From a bacterium (lineage in GTDB: Bacteria > Patescibacteriota > Minisyncoccia > UBA6257 > UBA9933), in NCBI GenBank assembly GCA_021799155.1, contig JAJZBA010000006.1, forward strand, positions 1 through 13,454: a stretch of 13,454 nt of DNA, given 5' to 3'. Each line of letters opens with the position of its first letter. The first letter of the stretch is position 1. Positions 1 through 6,460 of the stretch are shown piece by piece. The translations under genes and the position numbers were made by a program. The notes under the pieces were generated by a model. That model ran no database searches and was not told the DNA's origin. It was given only the letters and a program-made list of their open reading frames with translations.

Positions 1-118
1 TCTATAAAGAAAAAATAAAATTGCTGTAAATTTGAAAACTGTTAAGGTACCAGTGCCGAAAAAATTCCGTAATCCGATAAAGAAAACGATTAAAAAGATA
101 AGTGAAAATATTCATTTG

Positions 119-190
119 TGGGCGTGGAAGGAATCGAACCTTCGACCCCGTTCTTATCAGGAACGTGCTCTACCACTGAGCCACACGCCC
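119..190 (-). tRNA. tRNA-Ile (anticodon GAT)
   Basis: A complete 72-nt cloverleaf reads on the minus strand. The acceptor stem is GGGCGTG paired with CACGCCC, the D-stem GCTC with GAGC, the anticodon stem CGTTC with GAACG, and the T-arm has stem GAAGG/CCTTC around the loop TTCGATT. The anticodon loop CTGATAA gives anticodon GAT, which decodes ATC/ATT isoleucine codons. The discriminator base is A and the CCA end is not encoded, so it must be added by a tRNA nucleotidyltransferase. Apparent peptides read through this region on the plus strand are tRNA shadows. Confidence 0.95.
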
Positions 191-228
191 AATTTATCTA
201 AAAATTTTATTAAATTTTCAAATCTTTT

Positions 229-273
229 ATGATGAAGCGTTGCGTTGCAACCTACCAACTGAGCCACGCGCCC
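229..273 (-). pseudogene. truncated tRNA, 5' half only
   Basis: On the minus strand a second tRNA begins with GGGCGCG TG GCTC AGTTGGTAG, which is a normal acceptor 5' strand, positions 8-9 and D-arm start. It then loses the pattern: the 3' side of the D-stem is missing, an odd GCAACGCAACGC stretch follows, and the sequence runs into AT-rich DNA at about 230. No T-arm or matching CGCGCCC 3' acceptor strand exists before the tRNA-Ile starts 38 nt further on. It is best read as a tRNA remnant left by deletion or rearrangement. Which amino acid it served cannot be told. Confidence 0.6.
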
Positions 274-292
274 AAAAAATTAAAATTTTGAA

Positions 293-481
293 TTACTTAA
301 TTATCCCTAACTTTTTCAATCCTTCCAAATCAAATCTAATAATCTTTTGGTTTTCTGACAAGTTAGGATTCAAAGCAGTATTAATGTTTTTAATCAAGAA
401 ATTTATCGAAAAGGCGAAAAATCCGAAAACTGCCACCAACAAAGAAACACCGATTGCTATAAAAATAATTTCTTTTTTCAT
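293..481 (-). CDS. small single-pass membrane protein
   Basis: This 62-aa protein has a charged start (MKKE), one hydrophobic segment at about residues 5-30, and a short polar tail of about 32 residues that would lie outside the membrane. It starts 5 nt after the stop of the PilO-like gene, with no Shine-Dalgarno site, so it is probably translated from the same mRNA. I recognise no family. Its position suggests a partner of the pilus protein, but a chance small ORF is possible. The hydrophobic segment and tight spacing are the only support. Confidence 0.55.
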   Translation of the reverse strand: MKKEIIFIAIGVSLLVAVFGFFAFSINFLIKNINTALNPNLSENQKIIRFDLEGLKKLGIIK

Positions 482-486
482 ACTAA

Positions 487-1002
487 CTAAAATGAAAACA
501 CTTGGCCGGTCAGTAACGCCTTAAAAGCTCCGTCCTGCCGACTAAGATCCAATGTTTCAATTTTAACAAAATACCGGCTGTTTTTAAGAGTTTTTAAAAA
601 GCCTAAAAAATTATCAAAAGGCCCTTGGCTAACAACGGTAAAACCGATTCTTCCCGGCTCATTGGCGTTCCCTAAAATCTCCTGCCCCAAACTTGAATTT
701 ATGTTTACTTGATTCTGCCTCGCAATCATGTTTAAATCACTGGAGAAACTTATTAATTGGTCTCTGGTCGGTAAAAGACTTTCTAATTCTACCAGATAAT
801 GCTTGGCTTTTTCCGAATCCTGTCGCAATAATGCCAAAGATTCGGCCATTGCCACTCTAAAATTCAAATCCTTTTGCGATTGTTCTATTTGATTTGCCAA
901 TTTTGCGATGTCGGAACCGAGGAAAAACAAGGCCCCCGCCAAAACCAAACAAATCCCCAAAGGAACGCCGATATTTATAAACAGACGTTTTTTAAACTCC
1001 AT
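487..1002 (-). CDS. pilO: PilO-like type IV pilus assembly protein
   Basis: The 171-aa protein has a short cytoplasmic start, one transmembrane helix (about residues 9-28), a coiled-coil-like stretch (about 32-75, rich in Gln, Glu, Leu and Lys), and a C-terminal alpha/beta domain of ferredoxin-like type (about 85-171). That order matches PilO, which pairs with PilN in the inner-membrane alignment complex of type IV pili. In known systems it links the cytoplasmic motor to the secretin or the cell surface. Here no pilM or pilN precedes it: the gene is first in its unit and divergent from dprA. Type IV pili are needed for DNA uptake in many bacteria, which fits the DprA gene next door. The family call rests on architecture and overall sequence feel, because PilO has no invariant motif. 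A generic PilO/GspM-type protein is the main alternative. Confidence 0.65.
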   Translation of the reverse strand: MEFKKRLFINIGVPLGICLVLAGALFFLGSDIAKLANQIEQSQKDLNFRVAMAESLALLRQDSEKAKHYLVELESLLPTRDQLISFSSDLNMIARQNQVNINSSLGQEILGNANEPGRIGFTVVSQGPFDNFLGFLKTLKNSRYFVKIETLDLSRQDGAFKALLTGQVFSF

Positions 1003-1017
1003 TTTTGATTATAATAC
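1003..1017. promoter_or_regulatory. overlapping divergent promoter, shared palindromic -10
   Basis: Only 15 bp separate the two start codons. They contain the 8-bp palindrome ATTATAAT at 1008-1015, which gives a perfect TATAAT on each strand (1010-1015 plus, 1008-1013 minus). On the minus strand TATAAT is followed by 5 nt and then the ATG of the PilO-like gene, as expected for a leaderless or nearly leaderless mRNA. On the plus strand only 2 nt separate it from the dprA ATG, which is tighter than usual. No clear -35 box is visible on either side. Confidence 0.55.
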
Positions 1018-1914
1018 ATGAAAAAAGAAATAAAGACAATCTCTCTCAATAATTCCGACTATCCTTCGCTATTAAAAGAAATTTCCAACCCTCCTTTAAA
1101 AATCAATATCTTGGGGAAACTTCCCGACGAACAAAAAACAAAAATCGCTGTTGTCGGCACCCGCAAAGCCACCACCGAAGGCAAAACGATCGCTAGAAAA
1201 ATAGCCCAAAAATTAGCCGAACTTGACATTGTGGTTGTCAGCGGATTGGCGATGGGCATCGATACCGCGGCGCACGAAGGCGCGCTACTTGGCAACGGCC
1301 AAACAATTGCCGTCTTGGCCTGCGGCCTTGATGCGATTTATCCGGCACAAAATGAAAATCTGGCTAAAAAAATTTTAGCCGAAAGAGGAGCGATTATTTC
1401 CGAATACCCGGTCGGTACACCAACTTTGCAACATCAATTTTTAGAACGCAATCGAATTATCAGCGGCTTGTGTGCCGCCACAATTATAATTGAAGCGCCG
1501 GAAAGATCCGGCTCCCTGGCAACCGCCAACTGGGCGGTTCAACAGGGCCGCGAAGTTTTCGTAGCGCCCGGCCCCATAAACCATCCGAATTATCGCGGTT
1601 CGCATAAATTAATCAGAGACGGAGCGAGATTAGTGGGTTCGGTTGAGGATATTTTGGAAGATTTACAATTAGAAATTCCAAATTCCAAATTCCAAATTCC
1701 AAACAAATCCCAAATTCCAAATCCTAAAATTCAAAACATAAAAGACAAAAACCAATTACTCGTCTACGAAACTCTTCGGGAAGCGGGCGCGCCGCTGACA
1801 ATTGACAAAATTATTCAACTCACTAAACTTGAACCGCAAATAGTTAATCAAGCGATTGCCGTTTTGATTATTCAGGAAATAATTGAAGAAACGGAATCGG
1901 GTTATATAGTTTAG
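1018..1914 (+). CDS. dprA: DprA, DNA-processing protein A
   Basis: DprA binds incoming single-stranded DNA in the cytoplasm and loads RecA on it during natural transformation. The 298-aa protein shows the family motifs in order: an N-terminal YPSLL..I..PP segment (15-26), the Rossmann-like DprA fold with VVGTRKATTEG (45-55), SGLAMGIDTAAHEGAL (75-90), ACGLDAIYP (101-109), SEYP (128-131), ERNRIISGL (143-151), EAPERSGSLATA (159-170) and HKLIRDGA (196-203). A winged-helix DML1-like domain fills about 244-298. Residues 220-240, the linker between the two domains, are encoded by heptamer repeats. The start at 1018 is supported by the conserved N-terminal segment beginning soon after it. There is no Shine-Dalgarno site. 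It is followed after 76 bp by topA on the same strand, an order seen often in bacteria (dprA-topA). Confidence 0.95.
   Translation: MKKEIKTISLNNSDYPSLLKEISNPPLKINILGKLPDEQKTKIAVVGTRKATTEGKTIARKIAQKLAELDIVVVSGLAMGIDTAAHEGALLGNGQTIAVLACGLDAIYPAQNENLAKKILAERGAIISEYPVGTPTLQHQFLERNRIISGLCAATIIIEAPERSGSLATANWAVQQGREVFVAPGPINHPNYRGSHKLIRDGARLVGSVEDILEDLQLEIPNSKFQIPNKSQIPNPKIQNIKDKNQLLVYETLREAGAPLTIDKIIQLTKLEPQIVNQAIAVLIIQEIIEETESGYIV
1675..1736 (+). repeat. heptamer array inside dprA
   Basis: Four perfect head-to-tail copies of ATTCCAA (1675-1702) are followed by degenerate units, including another ATTCCAA at 1714-1720 and an ATTCAAA-like unit near 1729. The array is in frame and encodes a polar Pro/Asn/Lys/Gln-rich linker (residues 220-240) between the Rossmann fold and the winged helix. 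DprA proteins usually have a short variable linker here, so the repeat seems to have been tolerated in a surface region. Confidence 0.85.
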
Positions 1915-1987
1915 CCACTAGGGGTTAGGGTTTAGCCAATGGGATAAAAATTACCCTATACCCTAGTCGCTAGTGACTAATGACTAA
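1911..1987. repeat. degenerate heptamer array filling the dprA-topA gap
   Basis: The 77 bp from the dprA stop codon to just before topA can be read as eleven heptamers in one phase. Units include TTAGCCA (twice), TTAGGGT, ACCCTAT, ACCCTAG, TCGCTAG and TGACTAA (twice). The left part is G-rich and the right part C-rich, so CTAGGGGTTAGGGT (1918-1931) and ACCCTATACCCTAG (1953-1966) are near-complementary (12 of 14). They could form a hairpin in the mRNA between the two genes. No promoter or ribosome binding site for topA stands out. Confidence 0.7.
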
Positions 1988-1990
1988 TTT

Positions 1991-3991
1991 ATGAACTTAG
2001 TAATAGTTGAAAGCCCAACGAAGGCAAATACAATTTCAAAATTTCTCGGTAAAGAGTACAAAGTCGAATCTTCTTACGGCCATGTTAGAGATTTGCCGAA
2101 AAGCAAACTCGGCATTGACGTTGAAAAAAATTTCGAACCGCAATATATAATTCCGATCAAAGCCAAAAAAAGAGTCGGCCAACTTAAAAAAGAGGCTGGA
2201 AAAGCAGACGCGGTTATTTTAGCGACTGATGAAGACAGGGAAGGAGAGGCTATTGCCTGGCATTTAATTCAAGCGCTCGGATTAAACGGCAAATCGCAAA
2301 GCGCAAAGCGCATCGTTTTTCATGAAATCACTAAATCTGCTATTGAAGAAGCCATTAAGAAACCTCGCGACATTAACATTGATTTGGTCAATGCCCAGCA
2401 AACACGCCGCGTTTTGGACCGCTTGGTCGGATATAAACTCTCGCCGTTTTTATGGGAAAAAGTAATGAAGCGTCTTTCCGCCGGAAGAGTCCAGTCGGTG
2501 GCTCTGCGCTTAATTGTTGAACGGGAAGAAGAAATCAAAAATTTTATTCCCCAAGAATATTGGACAATCATAGCGATTTTACAAAAATCGCAAATCTTAA
2601 AATCAAAATCACAAATTCCAAACCCTTTTGAATCAATTTTGTTCGCGATAAACGGAAAGGGATTGGAAAAATTCGACATCCCAAACGAAGAAGGGGCAAA
2701 AAAAATAGCCGCCGAGTTGGAAAGGTGTGATTACAAAGTGCTCTCCGTTGATAAAAAAGAAACAAGAAGAAATCCTTTACCGCCTTTTACCACCAGTTCT
2801 TTGCAGCAAGAGGCTATCAGACGCCTGCGTTTCTCCGCCAAACAAACCATGCGCCTGGCCCAAAATCTTTACGAAAACGGTTTTATCACCTATATGAGAA
2901 CCGATTCTTTAAATCTTTCCAAGGAATCTGTTTTTGCCGCCAAATCTTGGATTGAAAAAAATTTGGGAGAAAATTACGCCGTTTCCGCGCCGAAATTTTT
3001 CAAAACAAAATCAAAACTTGCCCAAGAAGCCCACGAAGCCATTAGGCCTACCAACCCGTTCACGACGTCGGACGCCATAAAATTAGAAAACAATCAAGAA
3101 AAGAAACTTTACGATTTAATCTGGCGCCGTTTTATCGCTTCCCAGTTGCCGCAAGCAATTTTTGAATCCGTAAACGTCGTTATTGAAGCAAAAAATTCCA
3201 CAAATAATTATCAATTAAAAACGATCGGTTCTTCTTTGAAGTTTGACGGATTTTTGAAAATCTGGCCAAGCCGGTATGAAGAAAAAATTTTGCCGCAGCT
3301 GGAAAAAAACGATGCCTTGGAATTGGAAGAAATAAAACCGGAACAACATTTTACCGAGCCGCCGCCTCGCTACGACGAAGCATCGTTGGTTAAAATTCTC
3401 GAAGAATACGGCATTGGCCGTCCCTCGACTTACGCGCCGATTATCTCGGTAATTCAAGAAAGAAATTACGTCGTTAAAAACGAACAACGGAAATTCGAGC
3501 CGACCGAAATAGGTATTGCCGTCAATAAAATCTTAGTCAACCACTTCCCCGAAATCATTGATGTAAAATTCACCGCGAAAATGGAAAACGAATTGGACGA
3601 AATCGCCCAAGGAAAAGAAAAATGGCAAAGAGTTATAAAAGAATTCTATGACCCTTTTTCAAAAAATCTCGAGCAAAAATATCAGGAAGTGGAAAAACAA
3701 AAACCCATCGAAGAAAAAACCGACGAAATCTGCGAAAAATGCGGCAAACCGATGGTAATAAAATACGGGAGATTCGGAAAGTTTTTAGCCTGCTCGGGCT
3801 TTCCGGAATGCAAAAACACAAAAAAACTTTTAACAGAAGAAGAAAAAAATCTTGGCAAATGCTCCAAATGCGGCCAAGGCGATATAATCAAACGCCGCAC
3901 TAAACGGGGAAGATTTTTTTACGGATGTTCGAGATATCCCGAATGCGACTTCGCGAGTTGGAATAAGCCAGAAAAAGCAATGGCTGAATAA
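1991..3991 (+). CDS. topA: DNA topoisomerase I (type IA)
   Basis: This 666-aa enzyme relaxes negative supercoils by cutting one strand and passing the other through. The Toprim domain (1-115) carries VESPTKA (6-12) and the metal-binding DEDREGE (80-86). LSAGRVQS (162-169) belongs to the DNA-binding core, and the catalytic tyrosine is Y301 in GFITYMRTDS. GIGRPSTYA lies in the later core. Two four-cysteine zinc ribbons end the protein: C581, C584, C601, C607 and C624, C627, C646, C652. The length is shorter than the E. coli enzyme (865 aa), with fewer C-terminal modules, as in many bacteria. Residues 198-211, in the loop after YWTIIAIL, come from a heptamer-repeat insertion. The ATG at 1991 is directly followed by a standard Toprim strand, so the start is firm, although no Shine-Dalgarno site is present. 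It is probably co-transcribed with dprA, and a strong hairpin terminator follows. Confidence 0.97.
   Translation: MNLVIVESPTKANTISKFLGKEYKVESSYGHVRDLPKSKLGIDVEKNFEPQYIIPIKAKKRVGQLKKEAGKADAVILATDEDREGEAIAWHLIQALGLNGKSQSAKRIVFHEITKSAIEEAIKKPRDINIDLVNAQQTRRVLDRLVGYKLSPFLWEKVMKRLSAGRVQSVALRLIVEREEEIKNFIPQEYWTIIAILQKSQILKSKSQIPNPFESILFAINGKGLEKFDIPNEEGAKKIAAELERCDYKVLSVDKKETRRNPLPPFTTSSLQQEAIRRLRFSAKQTMRLAQNLYENGFITYMRTDSLNLSKESVFAAKSWIEKNLGENYAVSAPKFFKTKSKLAQEAHEAIRPTNPFTTSDAIKLENNQEKKLYDLIWRRFIASQLPQAIFESVNVVIEAKNSTNNYQLKTIGSSLKFDGFLKIWPSRYEEKILPQLEKNDALELEEIKPEQHFTEPPPRYDEASLVKILEEYGIGRPSTYAPIISVIQERNYVVKNEQRKFEPTEIGIAVNKILVNHFPEIIDVKFTAKMENELDEIAQGKEKWQRVIKEFYDPFSKNLEQKYQEVEKQKPIEEKTDEICEKCGKPMVIKYGRFGKFLACSGFPECKNTKKLLTEEEKNLGKCSKCGQGDIIKRRTKRGRFFYGCSRYPECDFASWNKPEKAMAE
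2583..2624 (+). repeat. degenerate heptamer array inside topA
   Basis: Repeating CAAATC/AAAATC-type units appear with TC steps at 2588, 2595, 2603, 2609 and 2617, a spacing of 6-8 bp centred on 7. The stretch includes an ATTCCAA-type unit (2615-2621) like those in dprA. It encodes a Lys/Ser/Gln/Pro-rich segment (residues 198-211) replacing a loop between strands of the topoisomerase core. The reading frame is kept. Confidence 0.7.
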
Positions 3992-4031
3992 TTTTAAACT
4001 TAGATTTTAAAAATTTTTTAAATAAAAAAGG

Positions 4032-4060
4032 GCGCTCTATTCAAATAGAGCGCTTTTATT
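4032..4060. terminator. bidirectional hairpin terminator
   Basis: A perfect 9-bp stem, GCGCTCTAT (4032-4040) with ATAGAGCGC (4045-4053), encloses the loop TCAA. On the plus strand it is followed by TTTTATTT. On the minus strand it is followed by CC and six Ts. It therefore suits Rho-independent termination of both topA and the convergent zinc-ribbon gene, whose stop is at 4061. Confidence 0.9.
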
Positions 4061-4240
4061 TCAGAAGGAATTCATTAGTTCGTTGTATGCGTTTGTTGAT
4101 ATGAATGAGTATTGTGCATCACACATTAAGCATTGCGTAGGAACATCGCGCGGGTCTGCTAATATCGATAAACTACATTTGCAACACGTATAAGAACATA
4201 AGGGATCTTCTCTGTCGATAGGAAAACGCGATCCACCCAT
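4061..4240 (-). CDS. small zinc-ribbon protein
   Basis: From the ATG at 4240 this is a 59-aa protein with two zinc knuckles, C19-x2-C22 and C37-x2-C40, plus extra cysteines at 15 and 20. It ends in a short Tyr/Asn/Glu-containing tail. The pattern fits a small zinc ribbon or rubredoxin-like fold, but I cannot assign a family or role. The ATG at 4240 is chosen because AAAGGAGGTG, a textbook Shine-Dalgarno site, lies just before it. A second in-frame GTG at 4321, with its own GGGAGG, would give 86 aa by translating the structured leader. Codon choice (TCA, ATA, TGT) looks unlike the neighbouring housekeeping genes, which could mean acquired DNA. It has its own hairpin terminator. Confidence 0.7.
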   Translation of the reverse strand: MGGSRFPIDREDPLCSYTCCKCSLSILADPRDVPTQCLMCDAQYSFISTNAYNELMNSF

Positions 4241-4334
4241 AGCACACCTCCTTTTATTTTGGTCGAGGCGACCGGTCGCCACTCCGGCTTTACCATTATG
4301 TTGTAATGGTCGAGGTCGCACGGCTAAACCTCCC
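4241..4334 (-). promoter_or_regulatory. structured, GC-rich leader with two ribosome binding sites
   Basis: The 94 bp upstream of the zinc-ribbon gene are clearly richer in G and C than their surroundings. They hold a 14-bp perfect palindrome (4267-4280), a 7-bp hairpin ACCATTA/TAATGGT with a 5-nt loop (4292-4310), and a direct repeat GGTCGAGG (plus-strand reading, 4261-4268 and 4308-4315). Two Shine-Dalgarno sites read on the minus strand: GGGAGG at 4334-4329 before a GTG, and GGAGG near 4252-4246 before the ATG. The sequence matches no riboswitch class that I recognise. Confidence 0.5.
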
Positions 4335-4361
4335 GCCCCGTCATCCTTTATTAAATAAGAT

Positions 4362-4390
4362 TTGAAAAGACTCTAAAAAAAGAATAAACT
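4362..4390 (+). promoter_or_regulatory. sigma70-type promoter for rel
   Basis: TTGAAA (4362-4367) is followed by a 17-bp spacer and TAAACT (4385-4390). The predicted start of transcription is near 4397, giving a leader of only about 3 nt before the rel ATG at 4400. No Shine-Dalgarno site is present. Confidence 0.6.
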
Positions 4391-4399
4391 AAAAACGCT

Positions 4400-6103
4400 A
4401 TGGATGTCAAGGACTTGTTAAAACTCGTCGAAAAACCGAATGACAAAGACGCTAATTTAATCCACCGCGCTTTTGAATTCAGCCGCAAAGCCCATCAAAA
4501 TCAAAAAAGGAAATCCGGCGAACCTTATTTTAATCATTGTTTTGAAACCGCTTTGAAATTAGCCGAATGGCGTCTTGATGGCTCGACCATTGCCGCCGGA
4601 CTACTTCACGACGTAATCGAAGACGCGGGAATCAGTTTTGAAAAACTTAAAAAAGAATTCGGCGAAGAAGTTGCTTTTTTAGTCGAAGGCGTAACCAAGC
4701 TCGGCCATTTAAAATACCGAAGCCGCCAAGAACAGCAAGCGGAAAACTTAAGAAAAATGCTTTTAGCCATCAGCAAAGATTTAAGAGTAATCCTCATCAA
4801 ATTAGCCGACCGGCTCCATAATATGAAAACCTTAAAATTTCTGGCGCCGATAAAACAAAAAAGAATCGCTCTGGAAACTTCGGATATTTACGCTCCGTTG
4901 GCGTATCGGCTGGGAATGGCGAATTTAGCCGGAGAATTGGAAGATTTAGCCTTTCCTTTTCTTTACCCTTTGGAATACAAATGGATTCTGGAACACGTTA
5001 AAGACCGCTACGAAGAACGCCAGAAATATTTAAGAAAAGTCGAGGAAACCCTTGTAAACACCTTGAAAGAACATAATATTTTCCCGCTTAAAATCGATTC
5101 CCGGGCCAAACGCTATTCAAGTCTTTATAAAAAACTTCTTCGCAACGATATGAATCTGGAACAAGTTTACGATTTAATAGCCTTAAGAATCGTCGTTAAA
5201 ACCGTTGAAGAATGCTACGCGGTTTTAGGAATTATTCACCAACTCTGGCCGCCGCTCCCGGGAAGAATCAAGGATTATATCGCCTTACCAAAACCCAACG
5301 GCTATCGCAGTTTGCACACGACGGTTTTTTGCCTTGATAACAAACCTACCGAATTTCAAATCCGAACTCTGGAAATGCATGAAGAGGCAGAAAACGGTAT
5401 TGCCGCTTATTGGGCTTACGCCCAAGCAAAAGAAACAAAAGAGTACCAAAAAGAAAAAGCCATTTTTGCCGATAAAAAAGAGCTCGCCTGGATTAACCAA
5501 TTAAAAGAATGGCAGAAAGAAGCGCTCGGCTCAAAAGAATTTCTCCAATCTTTAAAAATCGATTTTTTCAAAGACCGGATTTTCGCCATTACGCCGGAAG
5601 GAGAGGTTGTTGATTTGCCGGCCGGCGCCACGCCGATTGATTTCGCTTATGCCATTCATTCGGAAATCGGCGACCAGTGCATCGGCGCCAAAGTAAACAG
5701 TAAAATCGTTCCCTTGGACTATCAGCTTCAATCGGGCGATCTGATAGAAATTCTTATCCAAAAAAGCAAAAGGCCGTCAGCGTCCTGGTTGGAAATCGTC
5801 AAAACCAGTCAAGCTAAAAGAAAAATCAAAGCCGGTCTTAGAAAAATTTCTGACAAGAAATCCGCCAATCAGACGGAGTTTAAAATTATTGCCGTTGACC
5901 GAGTCGGCCTCTTAAAAGACGTTTCTGCCGTTATTTCCAGAGCGCACATTAATATTGTAAAAGTTGATGTTCCTCCTTCCAGAAATTTTCCGATTTTAAA
6001 AATCCGCGCCGCGGTCAATGATAAAGAAAAAATCGAAAAACTTATTTTGAAACTTAAAAAAGTGGAAGGCGTAAAAGAGATAAATTATAAATTAGTAGTT
6101 TGA
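4400..6103 (+). CDS. rel: bifunctional (p)ppGpp synthetase/hydrolase Rel
   Basis: Rel makes and destroys the starvation signal (p)ppGpp. The 567-aa protein has an intact HD hydrolase domain (about 20-180; H46, H70-D71, D137 in LADRLHN) and an intact synthetase domain (about 225-345; YDLIALR with D258, GYRSLHTTV, and E318 in EFQIRT). The RIKD at 289-292 matches the RxKD form found in bifunctional enzymes. A TGS domain follows (about 385-450), then a short spacer and a C-terminal ACT domain (about 490-567). The helical and zinc-finger regions that normally lie between TGS and ACT are absent, which explains the length compared with about 700-750 aa in typical Rel proteins. Transcription probably starts just before the ATG. 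The stop codon overlaps the -35 box of the next gene. Confidence 0.95.
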   Translation: MDVKDLLKLVEKPNDKDANLIHRAFEFSRKAHQNQKRKSGEPYFNHCFETALKLAEWRLDGSTIAAGLLHDVIEDAGISFEKLKKEFGEEVAFLVEGVTKLGHLKYRSRQEQQAENLRKMLLAISKDLRVILIKLADRLHNMKTLKFLAPIKQKRIALETSDIYAPLAYRLGMANLAGELEDLAFPFLYPLEYKWILEHVKDRYEERQKYLRKVEETLVNTLKEHNIFPLKIDSRAKRYSSLYKKLLRNDMNLEQVYDLIALRIVVKTVEECYAVLGIIHQLWPPLPGRIKDYIALPKPNGYRSLHTTVFCLDNKPTEFQIRTLEMHEEAENGIAAYWAYAQAKETKEYQKEKAIFADKKELAWINQLKEWQKEALGSKEFLQSLKIDFFKDRIFAITPEGEVVDLPAGATPIDFAYAIHSEIGDQCIGAKVNSKIVPLDYQLQSGDLIEILIQKSKRPSASWLEIVKTSQAKRKIKAGLRKISDKKSANQTEFKIIAVDRVGLLKDVSAVISRAHINIVKVDVPPSRNFPILKIRAAVNDKEKIEKLILKLKKVEGVKEINYKLVV

Positions 6104-6145
6104 CAAATTATAAGTTTTTTATATTCTTTAAGCAGAAACTTATAA
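6100..6145 (+). promoter_or_regulatory. promoter with inverted repeat around the -10 box
   Basis: TTGACA (6100-6105), a 16-bp spacer and TATTCT (6122-6127) form a good promoter, with a predicted start near 6134. A perfect 10-bp inverted repeat, TTATAAGTTT (6108-6117) and AAACTTATAA (6136-6145), brackets the -10 box, and its centre falls at 6126.5. The left arm lies upstream of the predicted start, so the repeat probably works as DNA, for example as an operator, and not as an mRNA hairpin. Confidence 0.6.
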
Positions 6146-6160
6146 AAGGAGGTGAGGAAA

Positions 6161-6439
6161 ATGAACAAAGAAATGGTTGCGATATTCAGTCAATTGCGGC
6201 TTCGCGTTATAACCGATAAAAAAGTGGTGAAAAAGTTAAGAGAGCATGGCCTGAACAAAAAAGAAATAGCCGAACTGCTGAGTGAAGCGAAAAAAATAGA
6301 TTCTAATTATCGGTATTCTCGTCGCTATTTGCATACCAGCGATGAGCTTGCGGAAAAAGCGCTTGAAATAGTGGCTAACCGGAAAAAACGTAAAAACCAC
6401 AAACAGAAAGGGGGCGAAAGTGTCGCCACAACAAGATAA
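6161..6439 (+). CDS. small basic protein of unknown function
   Basis: From the ATG at 6161 this is a 92-aa, strongly basic protein. A helical region LREHGLNKKEIAELLSEAKK (26-45) has the spacing of a helix-turn-helix or RecX-like three-helix unit. It is followed by an Arg/Tyr-rich stretch (50-57), another helix (60-75) and a lysine-rich tail (74-83). I do not recognise the family. A nucleic-acid-binding role is an inference from charge and helix pattern. The ATG at 6161 is chosen over a GTG at 6152 because AAAGGAGGTGA ends just before it, and the GTG lies inside that site. It has its own promoter, with an inverted repeat that could be an autoregulatory operator, and its own terminator, so it is a single-gene unit. 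Confidence 0.7.
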   Translation: MNKEMVAIFSQLRLRVITDKKVVKKLREHGLNKKEIAELLSEAKKIDSNYRYSRRYLHTSDELAEKALEIVANRKKRKNHKQKGGESVATTR

Positions 6440-6460
6440 AGATAAACCGCAATCAATCTG

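Noticed and set aside
32..232. Plus-strand ORF over the tRNA-Ile
   Set aside because: The peptide WAWKESNLRPRSYQERALPLSHTP is the classic translation of an antisense tRNA. The rest of positions 1-118 shows no gene.
1675..1736. CRISPR array
   Set aside because: Units are 7 bp with no spacers and no cas genes are present.
3215..3487. Minus-strand ORFs inside topA, rel and dprA
   Set aside because: They are shadows of well-supported genes with no motifs or start signals of their own.
6412..6426. GGCGA/TCGCC hairpin as a terminator
   Set aside because: The stem is only 5 bp, it lies in the coding end and has no T-run. A better terminator follows at 6461-6497.
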